Assembly: GCF_001931485.1 (NCBI RefSeq)
Contig: NZ_MSDV01000044.1
Location: forward strand, 1-39,214
Direction: 5' to 3'
Origin: Burkholderia sp. SRS-W-2-2016
Lineage (GTDB): Bacteria; Pseudomonadota; Gammaproteobacteria; Burkholderiales; Burkholderiaceae
DNA: 39,214 nucleotides
The notes beneath the pieces were generated by a model that saw nothing but the letters and a program-made list of their open reading frames with translations, was not told the origin of the DNA and did no database searches. A program made the translations under genes and the position numbers. The first letter of the stretch is position 1; every line of letters starts with the position of its first letter. This document shows positions 24,527 to 32,942 of this stretch, piece by piece.

Positions 24527-24540
24527 ACGGGGCGCCCCGT
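24527..24540 (+). terminator. Palindrome after receiver gene
   Basis: ACGGGGCGCCCCGT is a perfect 14-base palindrome, 41 bases after the stop, followed by TT. It could fold as a 5-bp stem with a 4-base loop. It may be a terminator or an operator. Confidence 0.4.
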
Positions 24541-24692
24541 TTACTGAACGTGTCTCCCAAGCAATGTCGGTGTTCGTTCTGCGGGAGCGCAATTGTAAGT
24601 GTCTCTTACACCCGACTTTCCCACCCTACACTGATTGAGCGCCTGGGTAGGAATTGCCTTCCATATCTGTCGGCGGCCGAGAGAAGAACGTC

Positions 24693-24935
24693 ATGCCATG
24701 CCTCCACGTCGAACATTCTCATCTTCGCCTGGCTGACGAACAACTCGGCCTCGCATACCGACTGATTGCTGCGCAAGAGAATCGGCTGCTGCAATGCAAC
24801 GCATTCGGCTGGGACAGCCAACTGACCGCGGAACTGCTGATCGCGTTGCGCGCAATTTCCAAGACGTTCGAAATTCACCGGAAGGCCATCGCCGATGCGA
24901 TAAAGCGGGAGCTGCAGTCATCAGCGAACCGGTGA
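24693..24935 (+). CDS. Small helical hypothetical protein
   Basis: An 80-residue protein beginning MPCLHVEHSHLRLADEQLGL and mostly helical (LAYRLIAAQENRLLQ, LTAELLIALRAISKTFEIHR, KAIADAIKRELQ). No signal peptide, membrane segment or known motif is seen. GAGAAGAA before the ATG at 24693 is a moderate ribosome binding site; an earlier TTG start at 24654 is possible. The gene stands alone between the receiver and the dispersed repeat copy at 25145. Confidence 0.55.
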   Translation: MPCLHVEHSHLRLADEQLGLAYRLIAAQENRLLQCNAFGWDSQLTAELLIALRAISKTFEIHRKAIADAIKRELQSSANR

Positions 24936-25403
24936 AGACGAAATCGAATCCGTGCGGGGACGTGAATCGTCGCCCGCCTCGTTGTTGCACCGCCCCCTGC
25001 CGCAGGTCACTGCGCCCCTGCGCGCAGCACTGGGTTGCGAAGCGCTGACCTGTCCATACCAGGGACGGTCGAGCGTTGGATGGCCGAAGCATTTTGAAAA
25101 GCAGCCATTGACTTCTCCGCGCTTGAGCGGCAACTAGGGGTCGCGCTACGTCAGTCCGCTCCCTGAACTCATCGCTCGGAAGCGGTCACTGGAATTCTGC
25201 GGCCCGTAAGCGGCCAGTCGGCAGTGCATACCTCCGACCCGCAAGCGACATCCGGCCTGGTTGGGTTGACTGAGCGGCTGATGTGGGCGCGGCTGCAGTC
25301 GCGCGCCCCCCTAGTCGTGGCGCTGAACAGCCCGATCAAAAACCAATGGGCGGTCGCTATTTCCGAAGTTTTTGAAATGCTTATGGCCGAGTCCATGAAG
25401 GAC
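24936..25403. other. Intergenic region holding dispersed repeat copy B
   Basis: No gene is supported. It contains the inverted repeat copy at 25145-25242. An open frame from 25224 reads into the arsR-type gene, but its first 72 codons are upstream DNA. Confidence 0.5.
25145..25242 (-). repeat. Diverged dispersed repeat, copy B
   Basis: On the minus strand this matches 19362-19457 block by block (GCACTGCCGACTGG, GTGACCGCTT, CGAGCGATGAGT, GGGAGCGGACTGACG). I estimate about 85 percent identity over 96 bases. Confidence 0.75.
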
Positions 25404-25432
25404 TTGACTCAAACCGGCGGCCGCCATATAGT
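25404..25432 (+). promoter_or_regulatory. Consensus sigma-70 promoter for leaderless arsR-type mRNA
   Basis: TTGACT at 25404-25409 and TATAGT at 25427-25432 with an exact 17-base spacer. Seven bases after the -10 lies the A of the ATG at 25440, so transcription should begin at the start codon and the mRNA would have no leader. Confidence 0.75.
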
Positions 25433-25439
25433 TTGCCAC

Positions 25440-25775
25440 ATGGTGAAGTTTCCAGTCAGTCAACTCGATCGTACGTTTTCCGCCCTTGTGGACCCCACGC
25501 GGCGGGCCATCCTCGCGCGGCTGGAGCGTGAACCCGGCCTGTCGGTGACGGAAATCGCGCGCCCGCTGCCGATCAAGCTACCAGCGGTGATGAAGCATCT
25601 CGACGTGCTGAGCGACGCAGGTCTGATCTCTCGCATCAAGAGCGGCCGAACCGTATCGGTCGAACTCGTCGCCGCTCCGATGGAAGAGGCGATGGCTTGG
25701 CTTTCGCGCTATCAGCGCTTCTGGTCCGCGAGTCTCGACCGCCTTGCCAATTTTGTCGAAGGCGAAGATGAATGA
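25440..25775 (+). CDS. ArsR-family winged-helix repressor
   Basis: A 111-residue ArsR/SmtB-type DNA-binding protein of the kind paired with SRPBCC genes. It begins MVKFPVSQLDRTFSALVDPT, with the hallmark DPTRRAILARLEREPGLSVTE and recognition helix around LPAVMKHLDVLSDAGLISR, then the wing IKSGRTVSVELVAAP. No cysteine-rich metal site is visible, so it probably does not sense metals. The start ATG at 25440 fits the family and coincides with the predicted transcription start, so the mRNA is likely leaderless. The downstream gene overlaps its stop by 4 bases (ATGA). It probably represses its own operon. Confidence 0.9.
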   Translation: MVKFPVSQLDRTFSALVDPTRRAILARLEREPGLSVTEIARPLPIKLPAVMKHLDVLSDAGLISRIKSGRTVSVELVAAPMEEAMAWLSRYQRFWSASLDRLANFVEGEDE

Positions 25776-26230
25776 GTGAGGAGAAACCCAGCCTGACGAT
25801 CGTGCGACGCCTGAAGGCATCGCCCGCGCGAGTCTACGCGGCTTGGACGCGGCCAGAATTGATGGCGCGCTGGTGGGGGCCCGACGCCGGGCCGGTGCTG
25901 AGCGCCGAAGCTGACCCACGCGTGGGCGGCGGCTTTCGTGTGGTGTTCCAGACATTGGACGGCGAAACGCACGACTGCCACGGCGAATACCAGGAGGTCG
26001 AGACAGATCGCAAACTCGTCTTCACATGGGAGTGGGTCACGCTGCCGGAGCGACGCTCTCTGGTGACGGTCGAGTTGCGCCCCCTCGATGCTGGCACGGA
26101 GATGAAGTTCACGCACGCGCAATTTTTCGATGAAGTCGCGCGTGACGGTCATCACGCCGGCTGGAACGGCGCTTTCGATAAATTGGACAGTCTCATCGCC
26201 GAACTGGAGCGCCCGGACGTCGGTGATTGA
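25772..26230 (+). CDS. SRPBCC-fold (AHSA1-like) protein
   Basis: A 152-residue protein of the START/SRPBCC fold, Aha1 C-terminal type. It has RRLKASPARVYAAWTRPELM, ARWWGPDAGPV, VGGGFRVVFQTLDGETHDCH, GEYQEVETDRKLVFTWEW and the end GHHAGWNGAFDKLDSLIAEL, all landmarks of the family. These form a ligand-binding cavity for small hydrophobic molecules; the ligand is unknown. The ATGA overlap with the ArsR-type gene shows translational coupling. The pair is a common two-gene operon in proteobacteria. Confidence 0.92.
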   Translation: MSEEKPSLTIVRRLKASPARVYAAWTRPELMARWWGPDAGPVLSAEADPRVGGGFRVVFQTLDGETHDCHGEYQEVETDRKLVFTWEWVTLPERRSLVTVELRPLDAGTEMKFTHAQFFDEVARDGHHAGWNGAFDKLDSLIAELERPDVGD

Positions 26231-26424
26231 AGCCACTGTTCGCAGGGAAACACAGTGTGATTTTGTTAGGGTCGATTCGCCCGAAGATTCGCCGCGCCAG
26301 ATATTTAGATCTACGAATTTAATAAAAACGGAACCAGTCATCTAATCGACGCATCTTTCGAAGGTTCGTCCCGGCGGCCCGGAGAGGCGAGCTGTTCAGA
26401 TATGGCAGTCACTTTGGAGTCCAA

Positions 26425-26604
26425 ATGAATATCATTATTGCATTGTTCCACAAGATCAGCGACCTCTTTGCGTCGCCTCATCTTCCCTTGGATTCGGACT
26501 ACTCGTTGGAGGCGCGTAGTCGCGAATCGAATCGGAAGCGTAAAGCACTCGCTACACTGTTCCACATTGAGCAGAGCGACTATGACATTGAGGAGCGCGA
26601 CTAA
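26425..26604 (+). CDS. 59-residue hypothetical protein
   Basis: A short gene starting ATG at 26425 with GGAG 6 bases upstream and ending TAA at 26604. It begins MNIIIALFHKISDLFASPHL and ends FHIEQSDYDIEERD; the first 16 residues form an amphipathic helix and the rest is highly charged (ARSRESNRKRKA). This pattern resembles short Burkholderia proteins with an N-terminal helix and charged tail, but I cannot assign a family. The start has few GC-rich codons, unlike its neighbours. Confidence 0.55.
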   Translation: MNIIIALFHKISDLFASPHLPLDSDYSLEARSRESNRKRKALATLFHIEQSDYDIEERD

Positions 26605-27339
26605 AAACCGTTGAGCGGGCCGGCGTGACGCCACTGCGTAAGGGAGCGCGATTCACCTGTGTAAATGGCTCAACAAGGGTATCAACGTACGCGGGGATCG
26701 AAATTGAGGATGCGTTCGTCGATCTAGACAGAGGCCCGCAGATTGTGACCATGTATGCCGGAACGCTCGATGATTCCTTGCGTTTCAGGCCCGAACTTGC
26801 TCACTTAATGTCCGAACGCCATCAATTGTTTGGCAGCCGCTTAGCGTTCGGTAGCGGTCCTTCGCGAGCATCTACCCGATATCTCAAGCTGGGCCGGCTT
26901 GAGGCAGTGCCGTCCGCAATTTGCTCGCCAGAAACCGGCCGTTGAGCGAGGGCGAGCGAGACCTCGGCCAGCCAAACTGGACGAGGGCCTCGACCGTCGG
27001 CTAATGGCCGGTGGGGTGTGCTCGCCAACGGCCGCTTTAAGGTGCTCAAGTTCGCAAAACCGTGATTCGACCGACTGACCGCTGTGGAGCGGGTCGTCCG
27101 ACCGGGGTGGGGAGCGGATTCAACCATCAGCAAGATCGCGAAGCGCGCGGAGGCACACGCCTGTTACGCAAGAAGTGCGGACTGGTCGATATGAGCCAGT
27201 ACGGTCTGGAGTGGCTCTGTGGCGCCGCGCTTTCGCCGCGGTGGCGCTCATTGAAGCGCTTGACGACTGCGGCGGACAGCCGGCTGACGGCCTCAACCCG
27301 GAATGATGCGGCTTTCCATGTAGCTTTCGGGTTAGTCGA
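26605..27339. other. Intergenic region with a dispersed repeat copy
   Basis: No gene is supported; a 106-codon frame from 26625 has no motif. The stretch 26888-27084 is a diverged inverted copy of the repeat at 8061-8255. It separates the plus-strand stress genes from the end of the conjugation operon. Confidence 0.5.
26888..27084 (-). repeat. Diverged dispersed repeat, inverted copy of 8061-8255
   Basis: On the minus strand, GGTCAGTCGGTCGA, then GGTTTTGCGAAC, AAAGCGGCCGT, CCGGCCAT, GGTCGAGG, CGTCCA and GGCACTGCCTC follow in the same order and spacing as in 8061-8255. I estimate roughly 70 percent identity by eye. Confidence 0.6.
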
Positions 27340-27945
27340 TCACTGGTAAGAGGATGCCGCGTGCCAAAGAAGCGCGCCGAGGACCGCCGCAATCGCGATC
27401 CAGCACGGTGCGAGCACCGGGATCGGTGCGACAAGGACGGCAAAAGCAATGCCAAACACGAGCAGAATGCCGTGACCGGCCAGGTGAAACGACAGTGGAC
27501 TGGCGAAGCCCGCCGCTGATGCCTTGATCTTGCGACGCATCGCACCGTCGAAGAATGCCGCAACACAGAAGACCATCGTGCCGAAAATCCAGAGTTTCAT
27601 GACGCTCGCCCGATACACGACCCGGTATAGCTCGTGCCAGAAGTTGTGGACCCACGTGTGCGCGAACTCGGACACTCCCCCATCGCCAAGATCACCGCTT
27701 CCAGTCGCGTCGATGGTCGCGCGCACAAGGCCCGTTTGCACGAACCAGGCGTCGAACCGTTCGTTTGTCTTCTTGACCACTTCATCGGCCCGCTCGACAC
27801 CGACAATTGCTGCGACCGATGCTGCTTCCTCGGGCGGCACCGAGAACAGTGAGGGCTCGGGAATGGCCGGCATGATGAACACGGCAAGCAACGGGACGAA
27901 GAAGAACCACCACTTGACGTGGGAGACGAACCGGCTACCGGCCAT
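27340..27945 (-). CDS. DUF4400 conjugation membrane protein
   Basis: A 201-residue inner-membrane protein of the DUF4400 family, which is found next to the coupling protein in integrative conjugative elements such as SXT/R391. Membrane segments lie at about residues 11-28 (WWFFFVPLLAVFIMPAI), 116-132 (LWIFGTMVFCVAAFFD), 152-175 (ILLVFGIAFAVLVAPIPVLA) and 180-195. The family motif region WHELYRVVYRASVMKLW and DGAMRRKIKASAAGFASPL is clear. Its gene is the last of the operon and its start overlaps the end of the previous gene by 11 bases. Its function in transfer is unknown. Confidence 0.88.
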   Translation of the reverse strand: MAGSRFVSHVKWWFFFVPLLAVFIMPAIPEPSLFSVPPEEAASVAAIVGVERADEVVKKTNERFDAWFVQTGLVRATIDATGSGDLGDGGVSEFAHTWVHNFWHELYRVVYRASVMKLWIFGTMVFCVAAFFDGAMRRKIKASAAGFASPLSFHLAGHGILLVFGIAFAVLVAPIPVLAPCWIAIAAVLGALLWHAASSYQ

Positions 27946-28219
27946 AGGCGTGCATCCCCCACTCGATCAGGAATGATCCGATCCGCACCAGAAGGTAGAG
28001 CGGAAAGCCAATCAGCCCGGCGAGGCCAAGATAGAAATGCACGGGCCGCCGCGCCACAAAGAGCGCCAGAGCGAACGCCATCGCGTTTGGACCGCGTGAG
28101 AACTCCGGCGGTCGCCCGCCTTCAATCTCGTCGATCGCGCTGGCTGTCGATATGGCCCGGCGCGCGACGTCCGGTTCAACCCTCGATAGCTTCGCTATCA
28201 GAAAAGGCGTGAGCGACAT
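27935..28219 (-). CDS. Small membrane protein of the conjugation operon
   Basis: A 94-residue protein with a short N-terminal helical part (SLTPFLIAKLSRVEPDVARR) and two hydrophobic segments in the C-terminal half (AMAFALALFVARRP and FYLGLAGLIGFPLYLLVRI). GAGGA lies 5 bases before the ATG at 28219; an adjacent ATG at 28222 is the other choice. It overlaps the upstream gene by about 44 bases and the downstream DUF4400 gene by 11. I do not recognise the family. Position between coupling protein and DUF4400 suggests a role in transfer. Confidence 0.7.
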   Translation of the reverse strand: MSLTPFLIAKLSRVEPDVARRAISTASAIDEIEGGRPPEFSRGPNAMAFALALFVARRPVHFYLGLAGLIGFPLYLLVRIGSFLIEWGMHAYGR

Positions 28220-28694
28220 CATAGTCCTCGAAATAGAGTCGGAAGTTTTCGCCCGTCAGCGCGCGCGCGGCCAACTGGAAGGCGGCCGAGCGCTGCGTGA
28301 CGGATTCCGGGCAGCGCTCGTCGAACATGCCCGTTTCGAGCTTGCCGTAGCGCGCCTCGAACGTGGTCACCGGCTCGAGCATCGGCGGCCAGACGTGGTA
28401 GCGATCGCCGTCAATTGCCACGTAGCGGCGCGCATACAGCAGGTGAGCGCGGGAAAATAGCCCCTGCATGAACGCGATGTGCGGGTTGCCCGTCTTGCGC
28501 GTGCGCTTGTAAGCGGCCAGCGCGCAGTCGAGCATCTCCTTGACTAGCGGCTCGCTCTCCCCCATGAACTTCTCTCCGATGAAATCGGCCACGCGACCGC
28601 AGGCGAGTTCAAGTTCCGGCGCCACCGTGAAAACGGGAATCAGGCGGGACGACAGCTTGTGTTCGCGAATGATTTTTTTAAATACGGCAGACAT
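28176..28694 (-). CDS. Conjugation operon protein of unknown function
   Basis: A 172-residue soluble protein beginning MSAVFKKIIREHKLSSRLIP. The middle is helical (VADFIGEKFMGESEPLVKEM, LDCALAAYKRTRKTG), and later parts include HIAFMQGLFSRAHLLYARRY and FDERCPESVTQRSAAFQLAA. It starts 10 bases after the stop of the coupling protein gene. I chose the ATG at 28694 because the frame upstream overlaps the coupling protein gene. I do not recognise a family; it seems to be a conserved part of this mobilisation module. Confidence 0.75.
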   Translation of the reverse strand: MSAVFKKIIREHKLSSRLIPVFTVAPELELACGRVADFIGEKFMGESEPLVKEMLDCALAAYKRTRKTGNPHIAFMQGLFSRAHLLYARRYVAIDGDRYHVWPPMLEPVTTFEARYGKLETGMFDERCPESVTQRSAAFQLAARALTGENFRLYFEDYDVAHAFSDSEAIEG

Positions 28695-28704
28695 GCGTAG
28701 TTTT

Positions 28705-30576
28705 TCAGCCTTGAAGGATGGGAATACGGCCCTGATAGACGGCAGCGCCCGAAATGCGCATGAAGTACTGCAAATTCGGCAAGCCATGAATCAGGCGCGT
28801 TGGGATCAGCGGAACCTTCTCCAGTTGAAGCGAACGTGAAACGGACCCGGTAAATTCACCGATATGCGCTTCGCTGCCCGTGCTTGTACTGCCTGTGAGC
28901 GTCAGGTTGCGAATCGCGGTTTCCCCGACCTTGTCGGAAAACCACTGCGCGGTATCGCTGTCTTCCAATCTTAGGATGATCTGATTGTTCAGATTGCCCA
29001 AAACCTGAAGCATTTTGGCGGCGTTTCCAAGCCGCGCTTCCAGGTCCGCGCGCGCCTGGAATGCGACGAATGCCTTGAAGCCTGCGCCGCGCCCCTTGTT
29101 GAGAATCTGGATCACCTGCTCGTTGATCGCTTCCGCAATCTCGTCGATGATCAGCACCACTTCGGGCGGCGAATCGTAGAAGTTGTAGATTGAACCGCAC
29201 ACCGCGGCCACGTCCGAGAGGATCATCGACGCGATCGCTTTCTGCACGATGTTGTTCGACAGCGAGTCGAGGCCCATGTACAGGACGGCCTTCTGCTTGA
29301 TGACCTTGTCGATATCCCAAATCTCGCGCTCGTCGTCGAAGTCGTCGGCCTTGGGCGCGAGCATGAGGCCCGTCTCCCCCGTAGCCAGCATCTGCAGCAG
29401 TGGCAGCGCCGACGCGATGATGCGCATGTAGTGCTCACGGTCGTGCACGTGCGTGGCAATCAGTCCGTCGATCGCTTCGTTGCCTCGCTCCTGTGCCGCG
29501 AACTGCGCGTTGTAAAGTCCGATCATCCCGTCGACGAGCGAGGTAGCGTTGTTGCGCTGACCCTGCCGCGTCGTTTCAGTGGCGACCTGTTGCTCCCAGT
29601 CCGAAAGCCCTTGTTCAACGAAGAAGCGCTTGAGCGCCTTTTCGAGCAGCGACGTGATGCCCGACTGTGCATACTTGAGGATCGAGCGCAGGGTCGGCTT
29701 GTCTCCGAAGTAGAGCTCGCCCTTCACGGCACGGTCGATGAACAGGAACGCGAAGTCGCGGAACGGGCCCTCCTCCATCAACTGCGCGATCCGGCTGGGG
29801 ATTTCCGACGGCTGCGACCAGTTTTCGATCGGGTTCAGGCGGATCGACTCGGACGGCTTGGCCTGGTTGAAGTACAGGAATTTGCGACCTGAACGCACGC
29901 ATTCCTTCTCGACGCGACGTTTCCACTCCGCATCGTTCTTCGGGTCAACGATGATGAGCACGTCGCCGAGGTGAATGACCTGGGTGGAGATCACCTCATA
30001 AGTGCGGGTCTTGCCCGCGCCGGTCGTGCCGCCGACTAGGGTGTGACCACCCATCGCCTTGTAGTGAAACGGCACCAGCGCCTTTTTTGGCTCCATGCCG
30101 TGAATCCACGACGAACCCTGCGGCATGCGATCGCGGATGCTGTCTTTCGGCGCGAACATGCTTTCGATGGCCTCTTCGATTTGGCGGCCCGTCTTCGTCC
30201 TGTTGAGCCAGCGCGGCAAACCGGGAATATCGGTCGTCGGCATACGCAAAATGTCATGCGCGATCTGGGAATGCTTCTGCGTCCACTCGTAGCCGATGCC
30301 GAGATACATTGAATTCGCTTCAGTGCGCATCCGCTTCTGGATCTGCAGCAACTTCGGCACCTCCAGCGTCGTCAGCCATTTGGTCGAGATGGCCATGCGG
30401 AAAGTCAGTGCGCGCCAGATCTGCGCGGACCGGAGCGCCAGAAACGCAAGGGCCACCAGCGCGAACGACCAGCCATAGGGCATGCCTGAGATAGGTAACA
30501 GCACGATCGCCGCCAGCCAGAACGCCGCCGCGCGAACTTCGTACATTGGCCTGAAATGGTTGATGTAGCTGTTCAC
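28705..30576 (-). CDS. traD: TraD/VirD4-type coupling protein
   Basis: A 623-residue ATPase that would carry the relaxase-DNA complex to the secretion channel at the inner membrane. Two membrane segments lie near residues 16-32 (AAAFWLAAIVLLPISGM) and 36-50. The Walker A motif is GGTTGAGKT (182-190) and the Walker B VVLIIDEIAE (473-482). The type is the TraD of mobH-linked elements (YKAMGGHTLVGG, DPKNDAEWKRRVE). I chose the GTG at 30576: its sequence overlaps the previous stop by GTGA, and residues upstream in a longer frame are antisense to that gene. The operon order TraI_2, TraD, unknown, unknown, DUF4400 matches mobilisation modules of integrative elements. Confidence 0.9.
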   Translation of the reverse strand: MNSYINHFRPMYEVRAAAFWLAAIVLLPISGMPYGWSFALVALAFLALRSAQIWRALTFRMAISTKWLTTLEVPKLLQIQKRMRTEANSMYLGIGYEWTQKHSQIAHDILRMPTTDIPGLPRWLNRTKTGRQIEEAIESMFAPKDSIRDRMPQGSSWIHGMEPKKALVPFHYKAMGGHTLVGGTTGAGKTRTYEVISTQVIHLGDVLIIVDPKNDAEWKRRVEKECVRSGRKFLYFNQAKPSESIRLNPIENWSQPSEIPSRIAQLMEEGPFRDFAFLFIDRAVKGELYFGDKPTLRSILKYAQSGITSLLEKALKRFFVEQGLSDWEQQVATETTRQGQRNNATSLVDGMIGLYNAQFAAQERGNEAIDGLIATHVHDREHYMRIIASALPLLQMLATGETGLMLAPKADDFDDEREIWDIDKVIKQKAVLYMGLDSLSNNIVQKAIASMILSDVAAVCGSIYNFYDSPPEVVLIIDEIAEAINEQVIQILNKGRGAGFKAFVAFQARADLEARLGNAAKMLQVLGNLNNQIILRLEDSDTAQWFSDKVGETAIRNLTLTGSTSTGSEAHIGEFTGSVSRSLQLEKVPLIPTRLIHGLPNLQYFMRISGAAVYQGRIPILQG

Positions 30577-31889
30577 GCAGGGCTCGCGAGTATGAGTTGC
30601 CCCGCGCGGGGCGCGAGGGTGACTTCGGTTGATGCATCGGCGACCATCAGGCTGCGCTTGCGCATGTGCTCCACGAGCGTGCTGGCGGCGATGCCGTAGC
30701 TTCCGATCAGGCGCTTGGGCACGACAAGCCCTTTCCCGGTCCATTGCACGGCCGCCTTGCCACTGGCGACGTCTTCACTGAGTGCCTGAAAAAACTCGCG
30801 TACCGAGCCAGGCACGCCCTTGAGGACTTCATCGAACGCCGACGCGTTCGACGCCTTCGGAATACTTGTCGTCGGTGCTGGTGAGCGCATGGCGGCCGGA
30901 TCGACCGCGGCGGACACCGGCGCCGGCGACTGCACAGGCGCAGTGTCCGCAGATACCGAAGCGGGCAGAACCTCGCCCGTCGACGGATCCACTACCATGG
31001 CTGGCGGCGGTGTACCAGCCGACGCCGGCGTTGCTGCTGATTCCGTTTGCGCCGGTGAAACCGGCGTGCCCGACGTTGGAGCCGGATTGTGCGGTGCTGC
31101 CGTTGCGCTCGCGCCTGTTACCGGCTCTCCCGGCGTTGTCACTGGCTCGAGCTCGGCAGCGACGTGGACAGCCGAAGGCACGGCGAACTGGACCGGTGCG
31201 AATACACCACGCTGCGCCTTGCGGTCGAACTCGTCGGCTGTGCTGACGCCCTGGCGGACCACCTTGTGCAGCAGCGATTCGGCTTCGATCGGCCGCATGT
31301 TCGGATTGATCGCGCCAAAGAGTTCCGCAAGCACCTCGGCGTCCAGACCCGCGAGCAACCCGGAGCCCACCAGCATCTGGGCAAGCATGCCGGTACGCAT
31401 CCGTTCGACGGGCAGCGGGGTGTCTCGCCGCGTGAGCCGATACGACGATCCGGCCAGCCACGGGCCAAACTGACCGTGAACCGGCGGATTCCACATTGCA
31501 CGGTCGCGATCCCGCTCGGTGGCGAAGTGTCGGTACGGTTCATCGAGTCGTGAACACACGGCGGCCAGAAACACCGCGTAGTTGTATTGCGGCTCGATGC
31601 GCCGGCGCTTTTCCGAAGTGAGGTTGGTGCCGAACTTCTGGCCGCCAGCCAGCCGCATGGCGTAGAACGCGGTCTCGATCGTGGCGCGGAAGGCGCCGCC
31701 AGATTCCCGGTACAGATCCGGGCTCAACGGCAACGACGAGAACCACGAGGCGCAGGCGCGCAGCACGGCAAGCCACTTGCGCTCCAGCTCGCCCTGGCTG
31801 GCTTCGTTCGCACACTGCGCAATCAGGTCCACGCGACGCTGATATTCGCCAATCAGCGTGTCCACGGTCATAGGCGTATGCGCGGTCAT
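30573..31889 (-). CDS. TraI_2-like (MobH relaxase-like) protein, metal site degenerate
   Basis: A 438-residue protein with the layout of MobH relaxases: an N-terminal TraI_2 domain (about residues 15-225), a Pro/Ala-rich linker (about 230-340), and a C-terminal TraI_2_C-like domain (about 345-438; REFFQALSEDVASGKAAVQW, then GKGLVVPKRLIG). In active relatives the domain has an HD-type metal site (PAS-x-x-HH, GG-L-x-H-S-L, HD-x-GK). Here the matching segments are PLSPDLYRESGGAFRATIET and CSRLDEPYRHF, so the histidines and the HD pair look absent. It may be a structural or regulatory relative. ATGA overlap with virB6 upstream and GTGA overlap with traD downstream. Confidence 0.75.
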   Translation of the reverse strand: MTAHTPMTVDTLIGEYQRRVDLIAQCANEASQGELERKWLAVLRACASWFSSLPLSPDLYRESGGAFRATIETAFYAMRLAGGQKFGTNLTSEKRRRIEPQYNYAVFLAAVCSRLDEPYRHFATERDRDRAMWNPPVHGQFGPWLAGSSYRLTRRDTPLPVERMRTGMLAQMLVGSGLLAGLDAEVLAELFGAINPNMRPIEAESLLHKVVRQGVSTADEFDRKAQRGVFAPVQFAVPSAVHVAAELEPVTTPGEPVTGASATAAPHNPAPTSGTPVSPAQTESAATPASAGTPPPAMVVDPSTGEVLPASVSADTAPVQSPAPVSAAVDPAAMRSPAPTTSIPKASNASAFDEVLKGVPGSVREFFQALSEDVASGKAAVQWTGKGLVVPKRLIGSYGIAASTLVEHMRKRSLMVADASTEVTLAPRAGQLILASPA

Positions 31890-32923
31890 AGCAGCGGCTT
31901 CGCCAGTTTGGCCAGCGCCCCGCCGGTAACCCCCGTGCCGCCCCCGAACATTCCCGCGATTTTCGGAATCTCGAACGACACGAGAAACACGAAGAATGCG
32001 AGGTCAAAGACGTATCCCGCTGAGTACGCGGTGGTCAATCCCGCGTTGGTCGCGGCCTGGACAGCATTCACGAGACTTCCCGTCACGAGTCTCATCATGA
32101 TTGCGGCCACGACCATATACATGCCCGCACTGATCATGAAGTCGAGCCAGGACTTGAAATAGCCGCGCGTGAACGATGAGAATCCGAGCGCAAACGCGAT
32201 CTGGCCCATGACCGCGCCGCATGCGAACTGCAACTGTCCCACGTTGATGAAAAACACGAACACGACCGAGGTGATTGACAGAAGCAGGTACGCGGCGAGG
32301 AGCGGGAAGACTCCAATCAGCACCGACATGTATTCGTACCATTTCGCACCGGAAAATGCCTGCACAACGGAGTCGAAGATCTGACCGGCAGCGTTGCCGA
32401 TAATGCTGACCGAACTGCTCATGTTTGTGCCACCGGCGATCTCCGACGACAGTGTCTGGAACCACTTGTAAAAGGACGGCACCCAGGTCGCATACCCAAT
32501 GTAGAAGGATGCAAAAATGCCGAGCATTCCGAGTTCTTCGAACACTGCGATCCACGCCATGACAGGGTCTTTCGTCGCGGCGAAGCGGACCGCGGCCAGC
32601 ACGATCGTGATGACCGCGAGGCCACCGGCGAATTTGTCCGATTCCTGGCTGATGCTCTTGCTTGCGTCAGCGGCCGTGCTGATCACCGCCGCAAACATCG
32701 CGGTGATCTTGTCCATGGCGGACGCGTTTCCTTTTGCCAGTTCACCAGCCTTGACGAGTGACGAAGCGGCAGATGAGGTAGACGTGCTCGGTGTGCTGGA
32801 AGTGGGAACCACGGTGCCGTCCGGCAAGGTCGTGACATCGTCGGCAAAGGCCAACCCGGGGCACGCGAACACACACAGCGGCACCAGCGCTGTAAGCCAA
32901 AGCCGGTTCAGATAGCGAAGCAT
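31886..32923 (-). CDS. TrbL/VirB6-type inner-membrane channel protein
   Basis: A 345-residue polytopic protein of the conjugation channel. It starts with a signal-like segment (LTALVPLCVFACPGLAFA, residues about 10-27), followed by a Thr/Ser-rich stretch, then at least five hydrophobic segments: LAVITIVLAAVRFAA, ELGMLGIFASFYIGYATW, PLLAAYLLLSITSVVFVFFI, SAGMYMVVAAIMMRLVTG and VFDLAFFVFLVSFEIPKIAG. The charge and segment pattern, and position after TrbJ/VirB5, fit TrbL/VirB6. It overlaps the TraI_2-like gene by 4 bases. Confidence 0.88.
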   Translation of the reverse strand: MLRYLNRLWLTALVPLCVFACPGLAFADDVTTLPDGTVVPTSSTPSTSTSSAASSLVKAGELAKGNASAMDKITAMFAAVISTAADASKSISQESDKFAGGLAVITIVLAAVRFAATKDPVMAWIAVFEELGMLGIFASFYIGYATWVPSFYKWFQTLSSEIAGGTNMSSSVSIIGNAAGQIFDSVVQAFSGAKWYEYMSVLIGVFPLLAAYLLLSITSVVFVFFINVGQLQFACGAVMGQIAFALGFSSFTRGYFKSWLDFMISAGMYMVVAAIMMRLVTGSLVNAVQAATNAGLTTAYSAGYVFDLAFFVFLVSFEIPKIAGMFGGGTGVTGGALAKLAKPLL

Positions 32924-32942
32924 GCTGTTCTACCCCACCGCT

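Noticed and set aside
26625..26945. 106-codon plus-strand open frame after the 59-residue gene
   Set aside because: Weak GTG start, no domain, no ribosome binding site, and it runs into a dispersed repeat.
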